Source: Xenophilus sp. Marseille-Q4582
GTDB lineage: Bacteria > Pseudomonadota > Gammaproteobacteria > Burkholderiales > Burkholderiaceae_C
NCBI RefSeq assembly: GCF_916700565.1
Contig: NZ_CAKAKO010000003.1
Span: 682,001 to 746,000 of the forward strand
DNA length: 64,000 nucleotides
Direction of reading: 5' to 3'
This document shows positions 53,101-60,088 of this stretch, piece after piece. Numbering within the stretch: position 1 is the first letter of the stretch; each line of letters starts with the position of its first letter. The position numbers were made by a program, and so were the translations under genes. The notes under the pieces were generated by a model. The model saw only the letters and a program-made list of their open reading frames with translations, did no database searches and had not been told where the DNA came from.

Positions 53101-55707
53101 GGTCTGCAGGGTCTTGTAGCCGCTCGACTGCTTGTCAAAGTACTGCGACGCGGCGCTTGTCAGGTCGCCGAAGATGCCGAGGGTGTCCCGCAAAGCCTGC
53201 TGGTTGTTGCGCTCCGTCTCAGCCTGGATCCTGCTCGTTGCGTCCTGGAACTCCCAGGCCTTCATCTTCCCGCTGGCGAGCGCCGTCGCGGCGTTCTGCT
53301 CTTGCTTGGCGATCTGTTGCGAGCGCTTGCCATACCGGTCAATCGCCGTCATGGCCTTGTTGATCGCCCCCGACATACCGCCCAGCGCATCGCTTGCCCC
53401 GGCAAACGCATCACGCAAGGCCTCGCCGAAGTCCTGTGCGCGCTCCGGATCAAGGAACTCCTGCAGACTCTTTGCTGCGTTCTCGGCGTTCTTGTCGATC
53501 TTCAGGCTGACCGAGCCCTGCGTCAGTTGCGTGCTGGCCCATGCCTTGTCGGCGGCGCTCATGCCCTCATTGGCATTGATGGCGGCCAGCTTCTTCTTGA
53601 GGTCAAGCTCGATGGTGTACTTGTCGATCAGCCGCTGCCGCTCGTCTGCCGACTTGCCAATCGACTCGATCTCGGCGCGGAGCATCACCTCGGCGTCTTC
53701 GAGCCCTTTGAGGTAGTCGGTGACAGTCGAGATACCTGCCTTGCGCTGATCGTCCAGGCGCTTTTCTTCGGCTCGCACCTCCGCAGCAATGTCCTGCTGC
53801 TCCTTGTAGAGCGTCACCGCCGCGCGGGCCGAACGCATCTGCCGCTCTTGGGCATCCAGCGTTTCCAGGAGCGCCAGCGCCGACGCCCGATGCGTCGCAG
53901 TGAGGGTCTTTGAACCAGCGTCCAGTTCCGCAAGGAGCTTGATCCGCAGCTTGTCCGATTCGGTCAGGCGCCCGCCAAACTCCAGTTCCTCGCGGTTCGT
54001 CTCGATCTTCGTCTTGATGGAGGCGATCAGGGATTCATAGGCCGACTGTTCTTTCTTGGCCGCTGCCGCGCCGCCCTTGTCCTTGTACTTGTCGGCGATG
54101 TTGGCCAGCTCAGTCTCATAAGCCGCCTTGACCTTCAGCTGCCTGTTGGTGTCTCCAACGGCGTCCTTGTAGGCCTTCTCATAAGCGATCTTGGCCTTGG
54201 CGGACTCGGCCGCCTGCTGCTCTGCCTTGGTCTGTCGGGCCGAGTTGCCGAGGTAGGAGTCCACGTTGGCGAAGCGGGCAGCCTGTTGAACGGTGGTCTC
54301 GGGGTTGACGAAGCCGCGCCCACCACCGGCACCTCCCAGACTCGCAAGCTCTCCGCGCGCCGAACGCAGCTGGGCAATCAGAGCATTGACCTCGCCCATA
54401 CGGACGGTCACGTTGATGCCTGCCTGCGCCTGCTTCTGTAGCTTCGCAAGCTCTTGTTCTGCGGCGGCCAGCTTTCCCGCCGTGGATTGGACCTCGTAGT
54501 TGAATCCGTTCAATGGGTTCAGCCAACTCAGGACCGCACCGGCACCCGATGCCATCTGGCCCGCGAACCCCGAGCCGCTGGCTCGCGCCTTCTCGATTGA
54601 CTCCGAGACAGAGTTCATCCCGTCTTCGAGGATCAGCAACTGGCCACGCATCCCCTCCGACGCTCCGGCATCACCGACATTCCTCTTCAAGCGCTCCCAG
54701 GCCGTATCAACCTTGTTGGTTGCTGCGTCGAGCCTGTTGGCGGCGTTCTCTGCGGCAGCACCAATGTGCTCGTCTAGCGCCTTGGCGAACTTCGGCAAGA
54801 AGTCGTCGGCAACGACTTGACCCTGCTCTAGCATCTTCCCAAGTTCGGCAGTGGTGACGCCCATCGCCTTAGCGGCAATCTGGAACGATCCAGGCAGACG
54901 CTCACCAAGTTGCCCACGAAGCTCTTCTGCCTGCACCGTGCCCTTGCTGATCATTTGCTGCAGGGCCAGAAGTGCGCCCGCCGACTGCTCGCTGGTCAGC
55001 CCCATGACTGATGACGCCTTCGAGATTGCCTCAAAGATGTCTCGCGTCTTCTGCCCCTCAATCGCGGTCCCACGCGCCGCCGCCGCGAAGCTGGCGTAGG
55101 CTTGGGATGTGCCCTCCATGCGAAGCCCGAGGCGGCCCGTCAGTTCAGTCAGGTAGACCAGGTCCCTAGCAGAGTTGCCTGTTGCGAACTGCAAGGTCGT
55201 GCGTAAGCGCTCTCCTGCCGCACTTGCTTGATAAAGCGCTCTGGCCGCAGATGCTGCGCCCTGCACTACCTCGCTGCCCAGGTACACCCCGACGCCGGTC
55301 TTGGTCAGGGCGGCAAGGGAGAATGTCGCTTCGCCCGACCGCTTCTTCACGCTGTCCAACTGGTCCAGCAGCGGCTTCAAGGCGGCGGGGTCTACCCCAC
55401 GAAACTTGGCCATCTGTTCCCAGTAGACGCGGCTATCGCGCGAGCCCGCCTGCAGTTGTGCCAGATAGCGCTCTAAGTGCTGCTGCAGATTGCGCGCACT
55501 GCGCTCGGCCTTTTTGCTCGCCGCATCCGCGCCATCCCCGACGCTCGCCAGGTCGCGGGCAGCCTTGCCCGAAGTCGCGGCAATCTCAGCGCCAGCACGT
55601 CGGGTAGTGCCGCTAAGGTTCTCGATGCTTTTCTTCGTGCGGTTCAAGCCCGACTCGACACCAGTGGTGTCAGCCGTGACTGTGATCTGCGTTTGTAGGT
55701 CTGACAT
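50191..55707 (-). CDS. Tape measure protein
   Basis: At 1838 residues this is the longest gene of the window. The N-terminal part is a coiled coil (VESGLNRTKKSIENL) followed by the tape-measure N domain near residues 140-330 (GERLRTTLQFATGN, EAISKASSVMGLTSEQSAGALLALQQMISKGTVQAEELRGQLGERLPGSFQIAAKAMGV). Weakly hydrophobic segments near residue 890-960 include a Gly run. The protein sets tail length; at the usual 0.15 nm per residue the tail would be around 270 nm. It is preceded by a pair of terminators. Confidence 0.93.
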   Translation of the reverse strand: MSDLQTQITVTADTTGVESGLNRTKKSIENLSGTTRRAGAEIAATSGKAARDLASVGDGADAASKKAERSARNLQQHLERYLAQLQAGSRDSRVYWEQMAKFRGVDPAALKPLLDQLDSVKKRSGEATFSLAALTKTGVGVYLGSEVVQGAASAARALYQASAAGERLRTTLQFATGNSARDLVYLTELTGRLGLRMEGTSQAYASFAAAARGTAIEGQKTRDIFEAISKASSVMGLTSEQSAGALLALQQMISKGTVQAEELRGQLGERLPGSFQIAAKAMGVTTAELGKMLEQGQVVADDFLPKFAKALDEHIGAAAENAANRLDAATNKVDTAWERLKRNVGDAGASEGMRGQLLILEDGMNSVSESIEKARASGSGFAGQMASGAGAVLSWLNPLNGFNYEVQSTAGKLAAAEQELAKLQKQAQAGINVTVRMGEVNALIAQLRSARGELASLGGAGGGRGFVNPETTVQQAARFANVDSYLGNSARQTKAEQQAAESAKAKIAYEKAYKDAVGDTNRQLKVKAAYETELANIADKYKDKGGAAAAKKEQSAYESLIASIKTKIETNREELEFGGRLTESDKLRIKLLAELDAGSKTLTATHRASALALLETLDAQERQMRSARAAVTLYKEQQDIAAEVRAEEKRLDDQRKAGISTVTDYLKGLEDAEVMLRAEIESIGKSADERQRLIDKYTIELDLKKKLAAINANEGMSAADKAWASTQLTQGSVSLKIDKNAENAAKSLQEFLDPERAQDFGEALRDAFAGASDALGGMSGAINKAMTAIDRYGKRSQQIAKQEQNAATALASGKMKAWEFQDATSRIQAETERNNQQALRDTLGIFGDLTSAASQYFDKQSSGYKTLQTVSAVFHAAQLAMTTAELVPKAISAVLGQGQGEPYSAFARMAAMAAFVASLGVSLGGGGGGGGSGGGYTGIKAGGTGTVLGMEGQQSESIGNAIDILADNSKIELGYTQKMLSELTKVREGIQGLAGTASTDLFIRGMAGGGFGDDFLDSGIGFFPGQSVADIIEKGVQGVGFNLIFQNGAQPMWKALDEEFTTGVGRVLANVAETVYTAADALGLNDAALQERMLSLIPTLGDTSTYMQNGMFGMTGGGLVSLKDMTGEEIQKELEAIFSAVGDQMAAAALPALRPFQQVGEGMFETLIRVTTGIETAEYALEQFGLTAIDYSEIARKNGDIAVEIMRQTIMGAERELAMYRYGSAGTVVSGATPETGLASIIDTFVGDASELQELYAGLLDVRDAMKSVGAQALDLSRDMIRGAGGLEALQSGLDAYLTNFFTEQEQVDAAWARMAEDFDRLGVAMPKTNEQFRALVEGLDTSTAAGANLFGGLMSLADAFADVTGRTDDLAEAARQAEQAERERLEAIAQATKESWKNVLSAFDGISAEFLDDGALRQYRAERIRDQLAESGLNLSVDDILGASKDQFAAAFKHLFELGTDEGRNQAAALAGVWSAFKQLLPVEEEVIDVTKDLEAAFREAVTAADAAYSALERSINAEKARITALYNEQVSAIQAQTSAATKAAQERVSAISEIFSAIDSAIKSTQIESEALSLERRRAAQSVLQGALAYANTGGSLTNYQGLQGALDVFSSPSADLYSTFEEYSREQAAAGLVMSELRERAEAQVSVAELTLEAITLAGEEQLKQLKLQYEADIEALDLTLEYWREQLDAVKGVDNRVKSVADAVTVMGRSISAAIAAQTAMLAAQSGVDGSHAAGLAYVPYDGYRAELHKGETVLNAQQANLYRAGALGGTSSSDPAVQGLLREIASKLHDLEQQANGIRVASQSTADTLDRCDVGGALQTMAPTDIRKGVVPA

Positions 55708-55718
55708 CGAGGCCCCAA

Positions 55719-55745
55719 TAAAAAAGCCCCGGCAATGCCGAGGCT
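55719..55745 (-). terminator. Terminator before tape measure gene
   Basis: On the minus strand AGCCTCGGCA pairs with TGCCGGGGCT (one G-U) and is followed by TTTTTT. It lies 12 bp before the tape measure ATG. Confidence 0.8.
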
Positions 55746-55753
55746 CAGAAAGA

Positions 55754-55773
55754 GAAAACCCGCCGAAGCGGGT
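55754..55773 (-). terminator. Terminator after zinc-ribbon gene
   Basis: On the minus strand ACCCGC, a TTCG loop and GCGGGT are followed by TTTCT. It lies six bases past the gene's stop, in tandem with the next hairpin. Confidence 0.72.
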
Positions 55774-55779
55774 GTTAGC

Positions 55780-56070
55780 TCATTGCGGGGTCAGTGCTGT
55801 GCCGCAGTGCTTGCACTTTCGCGCATCCCGCCTGACCAGTTCGCGGCAGTCCGGACACCGGACATGCGATTCCGTCGTAATAACTTGGCCCGCTTCGTCC
55901 CTAGGCGCCGCCGCTGCTCCGGTCTTGCCCAGTGCCAGGACCAAAATGAGGCAGATCAGCGGCGAGAGCACCAGAGAAAGCAAGAACCAACCGAAGCCAG
56001 ACCGGCCTCGATTGGATGCAATGACGGCGACGACGATAGCGCCGACTAACCAGAATAGAACAAACTCCAT
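55780..56070 (-). CDS. Membrane protein with C-terminal zinc ribbon
   Basis: This 96-residue protein has two membrane helices (MEFVLFWLVGAIVVAVIASN and GWFLLSLVLSPLICLILVLAL) and a zinc-ribbon tail CPDC...CKHC (residues 72-91). The ATG at 56070 follows GGAGGTGGTG, a strong ribosome site. Two terminators follow it, so it looks like a separately controlled gene placed between the tail chaperone and the tape measure genes. A role in superinfection exclusion is possible but not shown. Confidence 0.7.
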   Translation of the reverse strand: MEFVLFWLVGAIVVAVIASNRGRSGFGWFLLSLVLSPLICLILVLALGKTGAAAAPRDEAGQVITTESHVRCPDCRELVRRDARKCKHCGTALTPQ

Positions 56071-56156
56071 CACCACCTCCAGAAGGAAGCGGTGATGCTA
56101 CAGCCACTCAGACGCGGATTTAGACTACTGGCGATCGCGGAATAGGACTTAGCTCA

Positions 56157-56411
56157 ATGGACACCGAGAAGCGCCTCAACGAATTGGCCGGCCAGATCGC
56201 AGCCATGAATGCCGTTCTTGGCGCCCTGCTGAGCGTCATCACGCCGCTGCAGGCCGCCAAGATGGCTGTCATGGTCGAGATGGAGCGGCAGGAGCTAAAC
56301 AACACCGACATCGACAACGACATCCCGGACCAGACGGCAGATGCGCGCAATCTGATCATCAAGGCCTATCTCGACCTTCTCTCTGCAAGATCACGGAGCC
56401 AGCCGGACTAG
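56157..56411 (+). CDS. Small plus-strand moron protein
   Basis: This 84-residue predicted protein is on the strand opposite to the late genes. It has a helical N-terminus (MDTEKRLNELAGQIAAMNAVLGALLSV) and a polar C-terminal half (NNTDIDNDIPDQTADARNLIIKAYLDLL). The ATG follows AGGA at about nine bases. No family was recognised. It is divergent from the zinc-ribbon gene, 86 bp apart, and overlaps the GT end by four bases. Confidence 0.55.
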   Translation: MDTEKRLNELAGQIAAMNAVLGALLSVITPLQAAKMAVMVEMERQELNNTDIDNDIPDQTADARNLIIKAYLDLLSARSRSQPD

Positions 56412-56785
56412 CGGCCTCGCGCCGCTTCGCGCTCCCTCTCTTCGCGCTGCTCGGCCATCGCCTCCAGCGCGCCGCGCTCGATCAGCCGAACCTGATCAAA
56501 CAAGTCCTTGCGTCGCACCGGCTCGGGTTCCTCGCACCCCAGGCACGCCAGCACGGCCGTGTAGTCCAGGCCTGTGTAGCCAGACATTCCGACTCGCCAC
56601 TGCGTCGAACAGAAATTGCAGAAGAAGAGCCATGCGTCCGCATGCTCTGGCCAGACTTCGAACGTGTCCTCCTCCTGCTCGAAGTCCTCCGGCCGCATCC
56701 CAATTGCCGCCAGCGCCGCCCTGTTGGCCGCGTCCTCATGGTCCAACCCGGAGTAGAGGGCGCGACCAAGGCCAATCAGTTTCCC
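56408..56785 (-). CDS. Tail assembly chaperone T extension, made by -1 frameshift
   Basis: This frame has no start of its own. After slipping by -1 at the GGGAAAC site it continues as GKLIGLGRALYSG and includes WPEHADAWLFFCNFCSTQWRVGMSGYTGLDY, a phage DUF1799-type segment, ending in a charged helix. Its frame lies exactly -1 to that of the G gene. Together they make a GT-type fusion of about 230 residues that recruits the tape measure protein. Confidence 0.85.
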   Translation of the reverse strand, partial: GKLIGLGRALYSGLDHEDAANRAALAAIGMRPEDFEQEEDTFEVWPEHADAWLFFCNFCSTQWRVGMSGYTGLDYTAVLACLGCEEPEPVRRKDLFDQVRLIERGALEAMAEQREEREREAARGR

Positions 56786-57093
56786 CGGCGCGCCGCCGTC
56801 AGCTCTTCGAAGTAGCGGTCGATGATGGCCCGAGCCGCGCCCAGGTAGTTCTGGCACAGCTTCTCGACGTTCTCACGCTCGAAGGCATCTTCCAGCTCCC
56901 AGCCGGACAGGATGTCCATCAGGATCGTTGTGTCGTCGCGCTCTTCCGCGCGGATCGACTCGCCCCACTCTTTGAACTCGTCGCGGGTGCGGGCCTTGAA
57001 CTTGAACTTCACCGGCACCGGCTTGCCGCCAGGGACAGGGATTTCGACGGCGACTTCGAACGTGGGCTTCTGGGTCAGGGAGAGTTTTGCCAT
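56776..57093 (-). CDS. Tail assembly chaperone (G protein)
   Basis: This 105-residue protein (MAKLSLTQKPTFEVAVEIPVPGG-type start, split here as strand and loop) lies between tail tube and tape measure genes, the fixed place for lambda G-like chaperones. The core FKARTRDEFKEWGESIRAEERDDTTILMDILSGWELEDAF is helical. It ends in RRGN followed by TGA, and the last two codons are the slippery site. Confidence 0.85.
   Translation of the reverse strand: MAKLSLTQKPTFEVAVEIPVPGGKPVPVKFKFKARTRDEFKEWGESIRAEERDDTTILMDILSGWELEDAFERENVEKLCQNYLGAARAIIDRYFEELTAARRGN
56779..56785 (-). promoter_or_regulatory. Slippery heptamer GGGAAAC for -1 frameshift
   Basis: On the coding strand the zero frame reads G GGA AAC and then TGA. 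This is the X XXY YYZ pattern; slipping by -1 gives GGG AAA CTG and enters the T frame. The site sits directly at the stop codon of the G gene. Confidence 0.85.
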
Positions 57094-57163
57094 GTTGATT
57101 CCTTGAGGCGAGGGAAAAGGCCCGCCGATCTGCCCTCGCCAGAAGGCAGTGATCGACGGGCAG

Positions 57164-57188
57164 AAAAAAGCCCGCTCTGTGGCGGGCT
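57164..57188 (-). terminator. Terminator after tail tube gene
   Basis: On the minus strand AGCCCGC and GCGGGCT pair across six bases and are followed by TTTTTT. It begins six bases after the tail tube stop. Confidence 0.8.
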
Positions 57189-57193
57189 ATGGG

Positions 57194-57841
57194 TCAGGCG
57201 TTGTAGCGAACCGGGCGGGACATCAACGAGAACGTCGCCACAACGGTCATGATCGAGCCCTTGTTCATGGTCGGGGTCTCGTTGAACGACACGTAGCCGT
57301 TGTAGAGGATGAACGAGCCATCCGGCAGTTGCGCGCGCAGGGCACGCACTTCGCGGGTCTCAGCCGCGCGCTTGAGGGCTTGGTAGCCGGGCAGCGCGGG
57401 ATCGTCCGCGATGGTCAGCTGCAGCGACTGGGCCGATGCCTGGGTGGGCAGTTGGCTTTCAAAGTCGTTCTCCAGGAAGGAGTACGACGTGAACTGCATT
57501 TCGCCGCCCGACGTGCTGGACTCGGTGATCTGCTGGATCTGCTGCCAGGTGGTCACCTGACGCAGCGAGCCGGCGCCGCCGCCAGTGGGGTAGCGGGTCA
57601 CGTCGCTGGTGTTGGTGTTCAGCAGGGACAGCGTGTCCGTGGTCAGTTGGTCCACCTTGAACACGCGCTCATTGAGCGGGTTCCAGCCAGACTTCACTTC
57701 AACGATGTCGCCATCGTCCAGGCCGTGGGCGACGGCAGTCACCACAGTGGGCTCCGCGTTGGTCATCGCCGAGATCGGCTTCGACGCGGAGTAGGCGGTT
57801 GCGAGGGAGAACAGGATGCCGTTGGGCAGTTTGACACTCAT
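57194..57841 (-). CDS. Major tail tube protein
   Basis: This 215-residue protein precedes the tail chaperone, as tail tube proteins do. It starts MSVKLPNGILFSLATAY and has beta-rich segments (TVVTAVAHGLDDGDIVEVKSGW, SLQLTIADDPALPGYQALKRA, GSFILYNGYVSFNETPTMNKGSIMTVVATFSLMSRPVRY), the pattern of lambda gpV-like tubes. The ATG at 57839-57841 is used instead of one five codons upstream. Confidence 0.85.
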   Translation of the reverse strand: MSVKLPNGILFSLATAYSASKPISAMTNAEPTVVTAVAHGLDDGDIVEVKSGWNPLNERVFKVDQLTTDTLSLLNTNTSDVTRYPTGGGAGSLRQVTTWQQIQQITESSTSGGEMQFTSYSFLENDFESQLPTQASAQSLQLTIADDPALPGYQALKRAAETREVRALRAQLPDGSFILYNGYVSFNETPTMNKGSIMTVVATFSLMSRPVRYNA

Positions 57842-57857
57842 GGTCGGGCCTTTCAAA

Positions 57858-57887
57858 GAAAAACCCGCCAGCGACTGCTAAGCGGGT
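57858..57887 (-). terminator. Hairpin with T-tract before tail tube gene
   Basis: On the minus strand ACCCGC and GCGGGT pair across a 13-base loop, followed by TTTTTCT. It lies 17 bp before the tail tube ATG. Confidence 0.6.
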
Positions 57888-57908
57888 CGAACACGCCCTT
57901 GCGGGCAC

Positions 57909-57931
57909 AAAAAAACCGCCAGGCGGCGGTT
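57909..57931 (-). terminator. Terminator after DUF3168 gene
   Basis: On the minus strand AACCGCC and GGCGGTT pair with a four-base loop and are followed by seven T. It lies 21 bp after the stop of the DUF3168-type gene. Confidence 0.8.
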
Positions 57932-57951
57932 GTTGAGAAAGTGGCGGAGCG

Positions 57952-58290
57952 TCAGCTCCAGATGTTCCAGTCCTGCCGCAGTCCGTAGAGGCCAGTTGCG
58001 GGCTCGTGCGTCATGACGTGCGCGTCAGCCGGCGTGCATGTGATGTCGGTGCGCGCACGCAGGGTCAGTTCCAAGGTTTCGCGTAGCGGCGCCAGCGCGG
58101 CCGGGCTCGGCCCCCAGATGGCAATCTGCACGCGCCCGTGCTTCTTGGCACGGGTGTTGTCCATGAACGATTGATCCGATCCGCCGACCTGCTGCCACAC
58201 CGCGTAGGGCGTTGCGGTGCCTTCCGGCGCGACGATGGGGTAGCTGCGGCCGACGATGCCAGCAATGATGGTTTGCAGAGTCGCCTCCAT
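57952..58290 (-). CDS. Tail completion/terminator protein (DUF3168-type)
   Basis: This 112-residue protein (MEATLQTIIAGIVGRSYPIVAPEGTATPY split across its first strand and helix) has the DUF3168 pattern, with PYAVWQQVGG and HGRVQIAIWGPSPAALAPLRETLELTLRA. It overlaps its neighbour by one base. In siphoviruses this protein joins the tail to the head. An in-frame upstream ATG would add 53 residues that do not fit the family. Confidence 0.82.
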   Translation of the reverse strand: MEATLQTIIAGIVGRSYPIVAPEGTATPYAVWQQVGGSDQSFMDNTRAKKHGRVQIAIWGPSPAALAPLRETLELTLRARTDITCTPADAHVMTHEPATGLYGLRQDWNIWS

Positions 58291-58724
58291 CACAGGGCCT
58301 TCCTCAACTCGGCGAGTAGGCGCTTCTCGGCTGCGGCCATTGCGGCGCGCTCGCCGCTGGTGTACGCAGGCCGCATGAACGGCTGTGCAGCGGCGCGGCT
58401 GGTGCCGTACTCGACCATGAACCCATAGGGCACCTTTTGATGGTTCCACGCAATGTGGTACTCGGCCACGCCGTCGCGGCTGTTGTCCTTCGAAAAGGCT
58501 TGGTAGATCGCATCCCGCAACGACCCCGGCGCATACGGCCCATAGACCGCGTTCTCGCCGTGGAACATGTGCGGCGCCTTCGAAACTGGCACGTAGCGGC
58601 GCATGAGGTCGTAGTAGATCTGCGCGGCTTCCTGGGCCGCTGGCCGCGCCGCATTTTCTGCAGCTTTCGCCAGCTTGTTCACCTCAGCGATCAGCCGGGC
58701 AGTGTCGTCCTCGAACTTGATCAT
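58290..58724 (-). CDS. HK97 gp10-like head-tail joining protein
   Basis: This 144-residue protein has EAAQIYYDLMRRYVPVSKAPHMFHGENAVYGPYAPGSLRDAIY, then GFMVEYGTSRAAAQPFMRPAY, the signature end of gp10-like proteins. It is placed between the head closure and DUF3168 genes, with overlaps on both sides. It is expected to help tail completion. Confidence 0.87.
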   Translation of the reverse strand: MIKFEDDTARLIAEVNKLAKAAENAARPAAQEAAQIYYDLMRRYVPVSKAPHMFHGENAVYGPYAPGSLRDAIYQAFSKDNSRDGVAEYHIAWNHQKVPYGFMVEYGTSRAAAQPFMRPAYTSGERAAMAAAEKRLLAELRKAL

Positions 58725-59044
58725 TCGGTGACCTCACACACCAAGTCCACATGCTCGCGCGACTGCTCGTCGGGTAGAACTGCCTTGACCTGGTACATCG
58801 TGTCCTGGTGCAGCACGCGCATGCCGGCGTCCAGGCCTGCGCGACGGCGAATGCGGATCGAGGCCTGCACCGTCGATGCCACAGCACCCGCCCGGATCGC
58901 CTCCGACCCGTTCATGTGCCGGATGCTCGCCCAGACCTGCGCCACGTCTTCCCAGGACTCGGGCAAAGGCGTGCCCCACTCGTCCACGCCACCAGCGTGG
59001 CGCTGGATCGTGATGCGGGAGGTCAGGGAGCCGGCGCGCATCAA
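58721..59044 (-). CDS. Head closure/head-tail adaptor protein
   Basis: This 107-residue protein matches the SPP1 gp16-like adaptor pattern: RAGSLTSRITIQRHAGGVDEWGTPLPESWEDVAQVWASIRHMNGSEAIRAG, and then TMYQVKAVLPDEQSREHVDLVCEV. It overlaps the gp10-like gene by four bases and the connector gene upstream by four. It closes the head after packaging. Confidence 0.87.
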   Translation of the reverse strand: MMRAGSLTSRITIQRHAGGVDEWGTPLPESWEDVAQVWASIRHMNGSEAIRAGAVASTVQASIRIRRRAGLDAGMRVLHQDTMYQVKAVLPDEQSREHVDLVCEVTE

Positions 59045-59649
59045 TACACCCTGTAGGGATCAAGCAGTCGGTCCACAAACTGGCCCTGAATGCTCGCGAT
59101 GGAAACGCCAGCCTGGATGCTTTCCCGATGGGCGTACATCGTGCCCACAGTCAACAACAGCCAGGACTTGATCGCGGCTGGAACGGCGGCCTGCTGAGCT
59201 GCCTCATTCCCGGTGGCGAAACCCGCCTGATAGGTGACCACCACAGCGCCAGGGCCCGGCCTCACTTCAGGCCATACATCCACGGGTGTCAGCGTGTCAC
59301 CAGAAAGGACATAGGCACTCGGGTCCAGCGTCTGCGTAGCTCCATCAACGTCCACGTAGACCACCGACGTCACCGACAGGACGGCGGGCCAAAGCAGGCG
59401 AATTGCCGGCTCGAAATACTCGGCGCTGCGCTTCCACGCCTGCGCCATGATGGACCGGCCCAGCATCTGCTGGCACATCTGGGTCGCGGCGGGGATGTAC
59501 ACACCCGTGAACAGGGCGTCATCCTCCGAGCCATCGACGCGGCAGTGCAGCTTCGCCTCTGCCAGCGACAGCGGCAGGTACTGCGGAGGGGTTGCGGGTG
59601 TGGTGCTCATGATCTGCAAAGCGCCCTCTTGCAAAGGCGCTTCACGCAT
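59041..59649 (-). CDS. Head-tail connector protein (gp6-like)
   Basis: This 202-residue protein has the helical gp6/DUF3199-type pattern: LSLAEAKLHCRVDGSEDDALFTGVYIPAATQMCQQMLGRSIMAQAWKRS and KSWLLLTVGTMYAHRESIQAG. Its ATG at 59647-59649 shares one base with the stop upstream. A later ATG at 59610 (MSTTPATPPQYLPL) may be the true start. It binds below the portal. Confidence 0.87.
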   Translation of the reverse strand: MREAPLQEGALQIMSTTPATPPQYLPLSLAEAKLHCRVDGSEDDALFTGVYIPAATQMCQQMLGRSIMAQAWKRSAEYFEPAIRLLWPAVLSVTSVVYVDVDGATQTLDPSAYVLSGDTLTPVDVWPEVRPGPGAVVVTYQAGFATGNEAAQQAAVPAAIKSWLLLTVGTMYAHRESIQAGVSIASIQGQFVDRLLDPYRVY

Positions 59650-60038
59650 CAGACTGCGCCAGCCAGGGCCAGATGACCCTTGACCACCACCGCCCCTGCG
59701 GCAATCGACGTGCCGCTGGTTTTGGTCAGCACCACGCGGACGTAGCGCTTGCCGCCGCGATAACCCACGGCATACGACTTGTCGGCCTCCAGGGCAGCGG
59801 GAAACGCGCCCAGCAGGTCGTCTGCGGTCGCATCCGATCCGCCGCTCAGGTCGGCTGCATCGCCGTGCATCAGCTTGGCGACGAACAGGCCGTCGCCTGC
59901 GATGGCGCCCGTGTTGATGACCACCGTCGCGGAGCCTGCGCCCTGCAGGTCAACAACCGTCGCATCGGCCTTCGTGGCTGTGTGAACAGCCGGGGACACG
60001 GCCAGAACAGCCGAGATGTTGTTCTTCAGATCGCTCAT
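59649..60038 (-). CDS. Putative head decoration or stabilisation protein
   Basis: This 129-residue protein is beta-rich and Ala/Gly-rich (VVDLQGAGSATVVINTGAIAGDGLFVAKLMHGDAADLSGGSDA) and lies directly after the capsid gene. A further part reads KSYAVGYRGGKRYVRVVLTKTSG. Position and size fit a capsid-associated protein, but it was not matched to a named family. Confidence 0.6.
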   Translation of the reverse strand: MSDLKNNISAVLAVSPAVHTATKADATVVDLQGAGSATVVINTGAIAGDGLFVAKLMHGDAADLSGGSDATADDLLGAFPAALEADKSYAVGYRGGKRYVRVVLTKTSGTSIAAGAVVVKGHLALAGAV

Positions 60039-60062
60039 GACGATTTCCTTTCAGAATGAATT

Positions 60063-60080
60063 GGCCCGCCGAAGCGGGCC
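60063..60080 (-). terminator. Hairpin after capsid gene
   Basis: GGCCCGC and GCGGGCC pair with a four-base loop (TTCG on the minus strand). No T-tract follows, so it may slow transcription or protect the capsid mRNA rather than stop it. Confidence 0.5.
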
Positions 60081-60088
60081 GTTGAACA

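Noticed and set aside
50326-53913. 1195-residue plus-strand open frame inside the tape measure gene
   Set aside because: It is antisense to a clear tape measure gene and has low-complexity composition typical of a shadow.
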